DNA from: Zygosaccharomyces rouxii
Taxonomy: Eukaryota; Ascomycota; Saccharomycetes; Saccharomycetales; Saccharomycetaceae
DNA: 64,000 nt
Direction of reading: 5' to 3'
Assembly (NCBI RefSeq): GCF_000026365.1
Contig: NC_012995.1
Span: forward strand, 684,501 to 748,500
Shown here: in pieces, positions 50,662 to 59,705 of the stretch
Layout: each line of letters starts with the position of its first letter
Numbering within the stretch: the first letter of the stretch is position 1
Notes under the pieces: model-generated
What the model was told of the DNA's origin: nothing
What the model saw: only the letters and a program-made list of their open reading frames with translations
Databases searched by the model: none
Program-made: the position numbers and the translations under genes

Positions 50662-51711
50662 ATGAAATTTGATTTGAATCGAGTAGTAGAAGAAGTATGT
50701 CTGTTGGAGGGGCAACCGCTTTCTGAGAGATCACTGGCTGCTATTGTGGGGGAATACGATGATGGCCCAACACTTTCAAAAACTATTAGAGGCATTGGTG
50801 CTGAGAAAGATTTCAACACTAGATTTATTGCTGATCGTGCTGAATGTGTTGATGTCAGGGGCAAGAAAATTAGAGTTTGTCACAATTGTCAAGATTCCTC
50901 TCAGGTTCACGAGCTATTCCTTTTCATACATGGGCTAGGAGGTGAATTGGAACAATTTGAACCGTTGTTAAGACTCGTCGATGCTATGGATCAACGATTT
51001 TTAGCACTAGATTTACCAGGATTCGGAAAAAGCGATGAATGGGATGAATATCCAATGTTGAAGGTTGTAGAAACAATCGAAGAGATTGCAGCCAAGTTCA
51101 ATGCTGCAAAGATAGTTCTCGTTGGTCACTCAATGGGGTGCTATTTAACATCACACTTCTATGAAGCTTACCATAAGGTTCACTCAATAAATCGAATTGT
51201 TCTTTTATCACCGCCGAAGAGAGTCCTTTATGAATTACAAGGAAACGTGGTACAATGGGGAATTTGGTTCGGTTATAAATTGCCATGGTTGTTCGATTTC
51301 TACAGATCTTGGTTTGATCAATCAAAGGGCTTAGCAAGTTCAGGCATCCGAGGCTTTTTCAGTAATGACACTATTACCACTATCCAAACTTACAGAAAGC
51401 TTTGGCAATTTCATAATAATGTTCAAATTAAGTCAAGGACCATCTTTGGATATCTATCAGGTTGGCAGCCTATACAATGGGATAAATTAAATCAGATCTG
51501 GAATGTAACCGCAACGACGCTGGTCGTCATGTGTGGTGATAGAGACGCAGTAACGCCAATAAGTGCTGCTCAGGAAATTGTTGAATCTTTGCCAGAACAT
51601 ATGGAAAAAAAATTGGTCACTATACCTGACTGTGGTCATCACGTCTGTTTCGATACTCCAGGGGAAACCTGTAGATTGTTTGCTCATTACGTTCTCAATA
51701 AAGATGTGTAA
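50662..51711 (+). CDS. LDH1: Alpha/beta-hydrolase, lipid droplet hydrolase Ldh1-like
   Basis: A 349-residue serine hydrolase of the alpha/beta fold, related to S. cerevisiae YBR204C (Ldh1, 375 residues), a weak triacylglycerol lipase of lipid droplets. The oxyanion region is FIHGLGGELEQF, the nucleophile elbow is VGHSMG with Ser at its centre, and the catalytic His is in DCGHHVCFDTPGE; the acid is probably Asp in MCGDRDAVTPIS. The protein ends in NKDV and lacks the peroxisomal PTS1 tripeptide reported for the S. cerevisiae protein, so targeting may differ. Order with KTR3 supports orthology. Confidence 0.85.
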   Translation: MKFDLNRVVEEVCLLEGQPLSERSLAAIVGEYDDGPTLSKTIRGIGAEKDFNTRFIADRAECVDVRGKKIRVCHNCQDSSQVHELFLFIHGLGGELEQFEPLLRLVDAMDQRFLALDLPGFGKSDEWDEYPMLKVVETIEEIAAKFNAAKIVLVGHSMGCYLTSHFYEAYHKVHSINRIVLLSPPKRVLYELQGNVVQWGIWFGYKLPWLFDFYRSWFDQSKGLASSGIRGFFSNDTITTIQTYRKLWQFHNNVQIKSRTIFGYLSGWQPIQWDKLNQIWNVTATTLVVMCGDRDAVTPISAAQEIVESLPEHMEKKLVTIPDCGHHVCFDTPGETCRLFAHYVLNKDV

Positions 51712-51822
51712 GTGATTATAATAGTATGCGCACACATATAGATAGATATATAAACTCATGGTAATAACAATAACAACATCTTAAAAAAATTACAGATTTA
51801 CAAAAACTACAAATATTACAGA

Positions 51823-53748
51823 TTACCAAGTCTGTAGCAATTCAACAAGATCAATTCTTCCTGATCTAGGTTCACCAACTTCAAAAGAAACGGTTTTTCT
51901 TACATCATCACACATTGCATTGTGAGCACAAGACATCACACATATGTTATCACTTGGATCACATTCTTGAATATCATCATGAAGAAGTTGTGGAATATGA
52001 GGTCTTGACCTTCTAAATTCCACGTGAGAAAATTCTGATTCTATTTCATCCATATTAGTAGTACTAACAATATTTTCCTTAATTTTCTCTTCGGCCTTCG
52101 AACCATCTTCGGTGCCTCCTACTCCAGTTTCTTCAATTTCTACTTCTCTTTGAGATCCATCTGATGAAGATGTTCTATTACCTCCATCAACGTCAAATCC
52201 TAAGCGATCACTTTTATTACGAGGTTGGGATCTTGTCATGTAGACAATTGGTTTCACAAAATCATATTCCTGAAGTCTCATTAGTTCAGTTGCCAACCAT
52301 TCGATATTATCCGAAATCTTAATGGTCCAATAGAGTTTTATAAATTTCACATTAGACTTACCAGCTTTTTTCTTGTTAGCAATTTCTTTAATGTATTCGT
52401 AGAGACCAACAACACCATTACCACCACCAACCATGATAACTTCATCATATGCGTAAGCGGTTTTATATTCACCGTAATAACCTTCAATGGCAACTCTAGT
52501 GGTAATCTCTTGTTCAGGATGTTTTAAAATACGCCTGTACATTTGTTTGGTAATACCATTCTTAACTCTAATCAAGAATTTAGTATCACCATTATCTTCA
52601 CAGATCACAGTAAATGGATTTGACTGGAAAAAATTCCAACCTTCCAAGAAATAAACATAAGCAAATGATCCTGGTGTTGGTTTCTTTATACTAACTGTAG
52701 AAGGTATAGTCATCACCAAGGTATCATCATCAACCAATTTAATGTGAGCTAATCTTAATCCAAACTGTGAAATTTTTAGAATCCTCATAATTCTGTCAAA
52801 ACACCAAACTGCCGTTATAGCATAAGCATGTGGACCATCCCCAAAAGGCTTGATATGAATCCAAATACCAATTAAAAAGAAAACAGCAAGCACAATGTGA
52901 CCATACAAGAAAATACTGTAAAATCTGTTTCTAATCATGGGTAATGATTGTATCAACATAATACCACCACAAACCATGGCAACTGATCCCCATCTCCACC
53001 AAGCAGTATATTTTCTTGTATGAATTTTTTTAATCCAATAAGAATTGATTAGCATAGTAATTGTATGAACCAACGAGGATACTATTGCCATACGACCAGT
53101 CCATTTGTGAAACGCATAAAAAGTCGATATTTTCCAACCTGTTAACCATATCAAGAAATTATTACGACCTGCAAATAAATAAAGAGCATCAATCATAAAT
53201 ATAGTAATTTTTGCAGAGCGATCACCCACGTATCTTGAAATTTGCTGTTTTCTTTCCTTCCAATATGTGTTATTCTTATAATAACTATAGTTGACAGATT
53301 CACCAATGACAATCAAAACAAAATAAGCAAACAATACAAGCGATTCAAATCTCGTTGGAATAACACCACCAAACATAACCCTGGTAGTATGCTTTTGATT
53401 GAAAAGCGCGGGCATGGTAATATGTTTTCTCCATAGACGTGCAATTGGATTTCTGATCATCGCTTTCTTGCAACGCATAGAGGCATTAGGGAAAAATCTG
53501 GAACTCCAATGTTCAATAGAGCTTATTAGCACCAGCAGGGCCCAAAATCCCATAAGACCTGACCCCCACCATACACCTCTCTGTTTGTTCAAAGTTCTCA
53601 AATGTTTGGATTTTGCAGCATAGGTTGGATTTGGAGACGGTTTAGCACTGGCACTCTTTGTCATAGAAGTAACAGTACTGCTTAAAGTGGCACTAGTGTC
53701 ACCACCACTATTTGCATGGCGGATGAACAAAGTGTTGTTGAAATTCAT
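51823..53748 (-). CDS. FRE-family ferric/cupric reductase-like flavocytochrome
   Basis: A 641-residue membrane flavocytochrome that would pass electrons from NADPH through FAD and two hemes to extracellular Fe3+ or Cu2+. The ferric-reductase core spans about residues 125-300: helices with FAGRNNFLIWLTGWKISTFYAFHKWTGR and VHTITM give one heme-His pair, and YGHIVLAVFFLIGIWIHIKP the other. FAD binding is suggested by FFQSNPFTVICED (Asn instead of the usual His in HPFT) and NADPH binding by IMVGGGNGVVGLYEY. A charged insert of about 70 residues separates the last parts. No N-terminal signal peptide or large ectodomain is visible, so which Fre protein it matches is unclear. It sits where S. cerevisiae has ALD6. 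Aft-type motifs upstream suggest iron control. Confidence 0.87.
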   Translation of the reverse strand: MNFNNTLFIRHANSGGDTSATLSSTVTSMTKSASAKPSPNPTYAAKSKHLRTLNKQRGVWWGSGLMGFWALLVLISSIEHWSSRFFPNASMRCKKAMIRNPIARLWRKHITMPALFNQKHTTRVMFGGVIPTRFESLVLFAYFVLIVIGESVNYSYYKNNTYWKERKQQISRYVGDRSAKITIFMIDALYLFAGRNNFLIWLTGWKISTFYAFHKWTGRMAIVSSLVHTITMLINSYWIKKIHTRKYTAWWRWGSVAMVCGGIMLIQSLPMIRNRFYSIFLYGHIVLAVFFLIGIWIHIKPFGDGPHAYAITAVWCFDRIMRILKISQFGLRLAHIKLVDDDTLVMTIPSTVSIKKPTPGSFAYVYFLEGWNFFQSNPFTVICEDNGDTKFLIRVKNGITKQMYRRILKHPEQEITTRVAIEGYYGEYKTAYAYDEVIMVGGGNGVVGLYEYIKEIANKKKAGKSNVKFIKLYWTIKISDNIEWLATELMRLQEYDFVKPIVYMTRSQPRNKSDRLGFDVDGGNRTSSSDGSQREVEIEETGVGGTEDGSKAEEKIKENIVSTTNMDEIESEFSHVEFRRSRPHIPQLLHDDIQECDPSDNICVMSCAHNAMCDDVRKTVSFEVGEPRSGRIDLVELLQTW

Positions 53749-54580
53749 ACCAGTGGGTGATGATTCCTTGGTAAGCTTTAGCGGAAATATTAAAGGTACT
53801 ATTACAATTCATTTTACAGCAACATTCTCATCTCATATTTCTTTAGTCATCTTTATATGAACTCCGAAACACATATCAATACAATATTGGAATCAACTAA
53901 TCGATCAAAAAGTTCACACCATACTATACTATCCTCGAAGATAGCTCAAAAAAAGAGAAAATAAAAAAAATATTGCACCCATATTCGATCACCTTTTTAC
54001 TAGCATTTGATGCCATTAATTTCAACCTGATTAGCTTTTGAAAATTCCTGTCCACGAGTGGTTCCTTCAACAGGTTCTTTGATGAAGGCGTATTTCCTCA
54101 TCTTAACAGCGATGAACCCGAAAACTCACACCCGCATGGAACTTTCGTCAATTGCACCCTATAAAACCATAAACAGTACAATAGCGCAACTGCAATGAAG
54201 ATTGGTTTTACGATTCCCTTAGTACATACGTCTCTATCATCCTGCAAGGAACTCTAAAGCCATTCGTTTTCGAAGCGAAGATGCGAAAGGGTGCAAAAAA
54301 GCACATTTCTTCGAAGGGAACCTAGCGCCACGGCTAGTCAACCAGCTTTAAAAATGAAAAGAATGAAAAAAGGTGACTATGTGACTAGAGCTGCACCCCA
54401 GATTTCCAAACGGCATATATTTCGAACTCCGTTTCTGACAATTCAAATACTACAGCACGCCCAAATTCGCATCGTTTTTTTTTAATTCTTGTTATATCTT
54501 TCGGAGTAAATCATCACTTTGTTTCTGCGAATAAATTATGTTGTTACTTTTCCTCTTGGCCTATCATCTGCTCTTTCTCT
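53749..54580. other. FRE promoter region and 3' flank of the COS111-like gene
   Basis: 832 bp with no supported gene. It holds the cluster of CACCC motifs annotated separately and A-runs near 53950-53970. Confidence 0.55.
53974..54398. promoter_or_regulatory. Cluster of Aft1/2-type iron-response motifs upstream of FRE
   Basis: Aft factors bind YRCACCCR. TGCACCCA (53974-53981) and CACACCCG (54127-54134) fit fully. TGCACCC cores also occur at 54153-54159 and 54392-54398, and in reverse as GGGTGCA at 54289-54295. Five cores in about 425 bp, 225-650 bp upstream of the FRE start, are more than expected by chance. Confidence 0.65.
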
Positions 54581-56383
54581 TCAGATCTCGCTTGTACCCG
54601 ATACTAAATAGTTCTGACCCAATGCTCTACGAAGATCAGTATTGCGAAGTTCTTTCAACCGTCTTAATGAGATCTTTGCCCTTTTAGCCAACCTTTTTTC
54701 CACAACGTTTGGTTGAGAGGATGATGTTGGAGTGTCTCCCAATAGAATCACCAGTGATAAGTATTGTGGGCATAGCTTCCTTAGATGATGAGTTGTAATA
54801 CCGCTTGTTTTCAAAATGGTTAATCTTACCATGAAGCTTGATCCAACACCATTCGGTTGTAGTTCAATAGGGAAAACGTGCGAAATTTCTAGTATATCAG
54901 GATGCAATTGAGGGATAGTGGGAAATAATCCTTGTAATGCCAAATCGTCACTAGATACTACATGGTCCATAATGACTAGGGCAACTAGATCCTGTACTGT
55001 GCCTTGGCAGGTCCATGCCAAGTGTCTATGTAATCCAGATCTGTTGAAACTTAGCAATTGGGTTTCTCTACCGCTGGTAAAAGCCTGTAAGACGTAACTT
55101 GACACCATCGATTGTCTGACCCAAACTATGTTATCCATGCGTAATTGACGAATTGTTGGCCTCTCCAAAAGAATTTCAAATATTATTTCAGGATTCAGCT
55201 TACACAGTTGTGCGTTGTTGTAGTTATTGTTGTTCATATCCCATGGTTTAGTAGAATCGGTTAGATACGTGGCTCTTGGTTCCACAGGTGCACCAGGCAC
55301 CATACTTCTTGGTTGTGGTTGACCACTGGAAGGTAACTCAAAATCCGTTGAGAGAATTAAATGCGAAAGATCAAGATGGATTAAATTTTTGCAAAGACGC
55401 AATAGATGTAGCAAATGACCTAGGGGTAAATCCTTGTAAGATGCATATGGGGCTGAATTTTTAATTGTTGCATGTTGATGAGGATGGGGATGAGGATGAT
55501 TATAATTCGCAATGCCTGTGCTAGATGCAGTAGATACTGTTGCAGTAGAAGCAGACCTCTTGTGATTAGTAGGTCTTGATGCACTTGATGTTGTAATCGC
55601 CTTATTTTTCTGACTATTCCTTTTAAATTTAGTCCACAGTGAGGTCCATTTTCTCGGAGTCTCACCCGAACTACTTGACTCTCCGCTGCTACTGCTACTG
55701 CTACCACCGCTACCACCGCTACTATTACTACCACTTCTAGTGCTCGCATTACTCAGACTACTATTGGAACGATGACCTCTTGAATTGCTATAGCTGTAGT
55801 AATTGTTGTTGTTACTGTAGCTACCGTTATTGTTGTGATAGAGATAATTTTCCAGTGATCCTACACTAACGCTCGGTCTATGCCCACATTTCCTTGTTGC
55901 TGAGTATCTTGCTTGCCAGTCTCTCCAACTGCCACCTAATCCTGTAAGTTCACCGCTACGCAATTGTGAGAGGTCTAGTTTTCTCACTAATAATCCATTA
56001 TTTTCACACTGTCTTAAGCAGGTAACAAACTGGGCAACCCTATAAGTTGAAGTAAAATGAGGGCAGCTATACAAAACCTCCTTAGCAGCGTGGTAAAACG
56101 TTTGATTGACAAAGAGACATTCCACAATTGTCTGCTGGTCGCCTTCATTATCCAACATTGATAAAATTCTTGAAACAATCTCTGGCGGCAATCGTCTCCA
56201 TTTCTTAAATTTAGTTTGCTTACCTTGTCTACGAATACGATTGTTATGATTATTATTACGACTCTCGCTGGCCTTTCTACTAGGTAGGCTAATCAGAGAT
56301 TTGTAAAGCTTACTGCGGCTAACTGATTCCATTTCTTTTACGTCTTGTTTAACAGACTGCATAGGAACTTCTTTGACCACCAT
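54581..56383 (-). CDS. COS111: F-box-like protein at the COS111 position
   Basis: A 600-residue protein. Residues of about 60-105 read as an F-box-like element (KKWRRLPPEIVSRILSMLDNEGDQQTIVECLFVNQTFYHAAKEVLYSCPHF is represented by its ends LPPEIVSRIL and VNQTFYHAA). A Ser/Asn/Gly-rich disordered region covers about 170-310, and an LRR-like part follows with LLHLLRLCKNLIHLDLSHLIL and IRQLRMDNIVWV. The symbol rests on gene order and strand: it lies between the LDH1 (YBR204C) and TIM50 homologues as YBR203W would. S. cerevisiae Cos111 has 924 residues and affects ciclopirox resistance, so either the protein is much shorter here or the assignment is wrong. Confidence 0.6.
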   Translation of the reverse strand: MVVKEVPMQSVKQDVKEMESVSRSKLYKSLISLPSRKASESRNNNHNNRIRRQGKQTKFKKWRRLPPEIVSRILSMLDNEGDQQTIVECLFVNQTFYHAAKEVLYSCPHFTSTYRVAQFVTCLRQCENNGLLVRKLDLSQLRSGELTGLGGSWRDWQARYSATRKCGHRPSVSVGSLENYLYHNNNGSYSNNNNYYSYSNSRGHRSNSSLSNASTRSGSNSSGGSGGSSSSSSGESSSSGETPRKWTSLWTKFKRNSQKNKAITTSSASRPTNHKRSASTATVSTASSTGIANYNHPHPHPHQHATIKNSAPYASYKDLPLGHLLHLLRLCKNLIHLDLSHLILSTDFELPSSGQPQPRSMVPGAPVEPRATYLTDSTKPWDMNNNNYNNAQLCKLNPEIIFEILLERPTIRQLRMDNIVWVRQSMVSSYVLQAFTSGRETQLLSFNRSGLHRHLAWTCQGTVQDLVALVIMDHVVSSDDLALQGLFPTIPQLHPDILEISHVFPIELQPNGVGSSFMVRLTILKTSGITTHHLRKLCPQYLSLVILLGDTPTSSSQPNVVEKRLAKRAKISLRRLKELRNTDLRRALGQNYLVSGTSEI

Positions 56384-56989
56384 GTTTCACACTCTTTGCC
56401 TTCAACTTTGATCCTGCCTGACAAACGCTTTTAGTAGACCCCAATGAATTTCTTATAAGTTTGATATGGTTGTAATAACTTGTTTGAGAAAGGGGTTTGC
56501 TTCTGCCGCTTTGCTGAGATCAAACCAGATTCACTAAGAAACTCGTCAGGAGAATTTGAATATGAATGTGAATATAAAGTGACCAAGCAAATAGAATTTT
56601 CGAGCTAGAGCACCTATAATGAGACGACTCTGTAGATTGATTGTAAATACATCATTTTGTAACAGCCGTAGGGGCAATTTTGGTTGTTATTGTTGACACC
56701 TCATCCCTTCCTTTTTAGGAGAGATCATCACTGTCTTCTACAGTGACCCATAGTGAAGGGTCTGTTAATCGAGGGTCTGCTAATCGAGGGGCTGCAAAGA
56801 AGTGAATTACGTAGCAATCCCATATCGGTTTGGCTCTAGCTCTCCTTAGTGAGGAATATCCACCTTTAAAACAGCTTGGCGAAATTTACGTTTAGTAGGT
56901 AATCCGACTTATTCCAAAAAATGTGACTTTTGCTACAATACGTAGAACAAAGTTTTACAATTCATTTATTTATATACAGATATTTGACA
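56384..56989. other. Promoter of the COS111-like gene and TIM50 3' flank
   Basis: 606 bp with no supported gene. It contains a short 15-bp tandem repeat at 56757-56795 (annotated separately). Confidence 0.5.
56757..56795. repeat. 15-bp direct repeat
   Basis: AGGGTCTGTTAATCG (56757-56771) and AGGGTCTGCTAATCG (56772-56786) are followed by a partial third unit AGGGGCTGC (56787-56795). Confidence 0.8.
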
Positions 56990-58459
56990 TTAGTTTTGTT
57001 GTTGTTGTAGCTGTTGTTGTCTCTTTTGTTCAGCTTTTTCTTTCTTACGTTGTTCATAAAGTTGTTCCACTTCTTGCTGTTTCTCTAATTGCATCTTCAC
57101 CTGTTCTTCTGGGGATGGTATGTTACCTTCTACGTAATCTTTCAAAGTGAAAGTTTGACCACCAAGTTGTTCTTGTTGTATACGGATTTTTTCTTTCTCT
57201 TCTTCGATCAACTGCATGAAACGGATGTAGTTCTTTTCACCTTCTTCACGGATCATATCTAATGGGAATTTAACACTTGATGCAGAAGGTGCAACACCTA
57301 GCAGCGTAAGAGCCCAATTATCTTGAGTCTTGGCACGGTGATCTGCAAAAAATTTGGCCTTCAATTTTTCCACACGTTGGGTAAACTCGGTTGGAATCTT
57401 TGACTTATCTTGGAAACTGGACAAGATTGGTCTAACGTCATTAACTTGTTGAGTAGCCAAATATTCCAAGAAGGGGATCAATTGCAACAGACCATCATCC
57501 GGTGTACCATCCCATGGTTTGGCAGGTATAGCATTTTCAGGTTGTGATTTGTAGCAATTAGGGTCAGTATCAATCATGACAACTTTACCTACATCTCTAT
57601 TCATCTTTGAAATATCCTTGATGTGAATACCATCCTTATAAACACAATGCTCTTTGAAAAGGTTGTAAGAGATGAACGCATGGATTGGATCCAATTTTTC
57701 ACAAATTCTGTCAGAGTACATCATGTAATTGGAGGAAAAGAGAACAATTTCATAGTATTGAGAAAGGTAACCAAGGAAATAGTCACAGCCAGGACGCTTA
57801 GCGGTTCTCCAACCATACTTTTTAGACCATTCACTGTGAACCAAGAAATCTTCCAATGTAATAACCAAGGTCAATGGTCTTTGGTATGGTGGTGGTGGTG
57901 GTGGTGGCAAGAGGTCGGGGAAAGGTGGTTCTTGGAAATAGCTAAACATATTGTGGATACGTGTCATAAATCTTTGATACATCAATTGTGCTGTATAGCC
58001 ATTATCAACTCCCTGTCTCACTTCTTTGGAATCTCCTTCTTCCCAATCTCTTGTCATATACAGACCTACACCTGCCAAAGATGCAAACGTGAAGATGTAG
58101 AACCAATTTGCATACCTTTCACGTTTAATATCAGTGGATGACTGTCTTTTTCTACGCTTCTTCTTATCATCACCACGACCACTCTCACTAGCGCCAGCGG
58201 CACCCTTACCAGCCTCACTGTCACCTTCTTGGGATTTCTGCTGATGCTGGTTACTAGGATCATCAAGATCAAATCCAGCCTTTGCCAGTAGATCCTCGCT
58301 TAGAATTGATTGCGGCTTTTCATCCTTACCATCCTGTTGTTTCTTTTGCATTACAGAACTAAAAGTACCAAAATTTAAGCGTCTTGGCATTGGTCTCACC
58401 AATGTTGCATTGGTAGCGACTCGACCCAATAATGTGGTCGAACGTCTAAGGGCCAACAT
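56990..58459 (-). CDS. TIM50: TIM23 complex receptor subunit Tim50
   Basis: The presequence receptor of the mitochondrial inner-membrane translocase, 489 residues (476 in S. cerevisiae). A basic presequence is followed by [17 protein letters not shown], a Gln/Gly/Ser linker, a Lys/Arg patch and one membrane helix at about residues 118-135. The proline run at 185-191 ([13 protein letters not shown]) precedes the FCP1-like intermembrane-space domain. Its phosphatase motif is degenerate (ITLEDFLVH at 200-208), as in other Tim50 proteins, so no catalysis is expected. The C-terminus ends in a poly-Gln tail. It is the YPL063W homologue. Confidence 0.97.
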   Translation of the reverse strand: MLALRRSTTLLGRVATNATLVRPMPRRLNFGTFSSVMQKKQQDGKDEKPQSILSEDLLAKAGFDLDDPSNQHQQKSQEGDSEAGKGAAGASESGRGDDKKKRRKRQSSTDIKRERYANWFYIFTFASLAGVGLYMTRDWEEGDSKEVRQGVDNGYTAQLMYQRFMTRIHNMFSYFQEPPFPDLLPPPPPPPYQRPLTLVITLEDFLVHSEWSKKYGWRTAKRPGCDYFLGYLSQYYEIVLFSSNYMMYSDRICEKLDPIHAFISYNLFKEHCVYKDGIHIKDISKMNRDVGKVVMIDTDPNCYKSQPENAIPAKPWDGTPDDGLLQLIPFLEYLATQQVNDVRPILSSFQDKSKIPTEFTQRVEKLKAKFFADHRAKTQDNWALTLLGVAPSASSVKFPLDMIREEGEKNYIRFMQLIEEEKEKIRIQQEQLGGQTFTLKDYVEGNIPSPEEQVKMQLEKQQEVEQLYEQRKKEKAEQKRQQQLQQQQN

Positions 58460-58575
58460 GATCTCAAATGCTCTTGTTAATCTTGCTTTGTCTCTTCGTA
58501 TTAGTGAAAGTATTTTAACAAGGTGGAATTAAATGAAAAGTTTTCAACACTTCAAAGGTGAAAAAAAGGAGTGCG

Positions 58576-59364
58576 ATGAGCATAGAACCAAGTACTAGTT
58601 CTAAATGTATAATAAATACCAGTAAGGGTCGAATTGATGTTGAGCTATGGGCTCGTGAGTTGCCTAATACTACAAAAATCTTCTTAGAGTCGTGCCAAGG
58701 GCAAAAGTTGCAAAGATTTGATGGTGTGAGATCAAATGGTACAGTGACGATAGTAGGCGGTAGTCCTGACAAGAAGCTAGATTACGAACGACATGCACGT
58801 ATACGTGGTTGTCGTAGGGGTAGCGTTGGCTACGACAGAAATGTAAACCAGTGGTTTTTTGCCAGTCAAGAGTGTTCGATAGAAGATGATTCATGGATTT
58901 TGATCGGTAAGATAGTTGGCGAATCCAACTACGTGCTAAGAAGAATTGTAGGTGAAAGTCAGTTGGATGACCGTGGGAAGTTTGTATATCCACCAATAGT
59001 GAACAAAACTGAAGTTACAGTTCCTCATTTTGATTTGGGAACTTTACCACAGGTGGGACCAAACCTACCCAAAGAAGAAAAACCAAGATTTTTCAAGAGA
59101 GGTAACGCTAAGGTCAAATTAAGTTATGAAGAAGAAGAAGAAGAAGAAGATTATGAACGAGATGCTGTACCTTTGAAAAAAATCAAACCACCACCAGGTG
59201 TCAAAGATAAAGGTAAGAATGATCCTTCCACCAAAACGCAGGCGTTAAAGGAAAAGGAACCAACAGAAGAAATATCTTTACGGGAAAAAGAGACGTTAGC
59301 TTTATTGTCCCAATTTCAGCAGCGCCAAAAAGGCCGTGATAACATTCTAAACCGCCGCCCATAA
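58576..59364 (+). CDS. CWC27: Spliceosomal cyclophilin-like protein Cwc27
   Basis: A 262-residue component of the activated spliceosome with an N-terminal cyclophilin-type fold. The start is the ATG at 58576 (MSIEPSTSSKCIINTSKGRIDVELWAREL); the longer frame begins at GTG. The cyclophilin domain covers about residues 10-150 but is degenerate, with little of the usual prolyl-isomerase active site, so a structural role is likely. The C-terminal half is Glu/Lys-rich, includes a run of Glu codons near 59130-59150 and ends in a charged helix (REKETLALLSQFQQRQKGRD). Divergent from TIM50 by about 115 bp, as YPL064C is from YPL063W. Confidence 0.85.
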   Translation: MSIEPSTSSKCIINTSKGRIDVELWARELPNTTKIFLESCQGQKLQRFDGVRSNGTVTIVGGSPDKKLDYERHARIRGCRRGSVGYDRNVNQWFFASQECSIEDDSWILIGKIVGESNYVLRRIVGESQLDDRGKFVYPPIVNKTEVTVPHFDLGTLPQVGPNLPKEEKPRFFKRGNAKVKLSYEEEEEEEDYERDAVPLKKIKPPPGVKDKGKNDPSTKTQALKEKEPTEEISLREKETLALLSQFQQRQKGRDNILNRRP

Positions 59365-59531
59365 ATAAAATAACCTATTTTATTGAGTCTAAATTAAATC
59401 CTATCTATTAATCACGTTACATCCAAACTCCTATCTTCTTTCCGCATGCATGGATACATGCTTGTACAATTACATTAAAACACAAATAAAAAAAGACCAA
59501 AAAAAACCAACGTACAAAAAAAAAGTCAGAG

Positions 59532-59705
59532 AAATGGAACCTGCCCTCAAAATTCTTACGACTTAGTCAGTGGAGGTTTCCTTTACAATGGTTGCGTTAT
59601 TGTGCCCTTCAATTTAAAATGGAACCTGCCCTCAAAAATTTTTTGAAAGACTTAGTCAATGGAGTTTTCGTTAACAACGGTTTCGTTATTGCGCCCTTCA
59701 GTTTA
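59532..59705. repeat. 85-bp tandem duplication across the 3' end of the SRPK-like gene
   Basis: The sequence from 59532 to 59616 is repeated with changes at 59617 to about 59703. The inner copy encodes the last residues of the kinase (KLKGAITKPLLTKTPLTKSF and on). The outer copy lies just past the stop codon and has in-frame stops. The period is 85 bp, as judged from GGAACCTGCCCTCAAAA at both ends. Confidence 0.85.
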
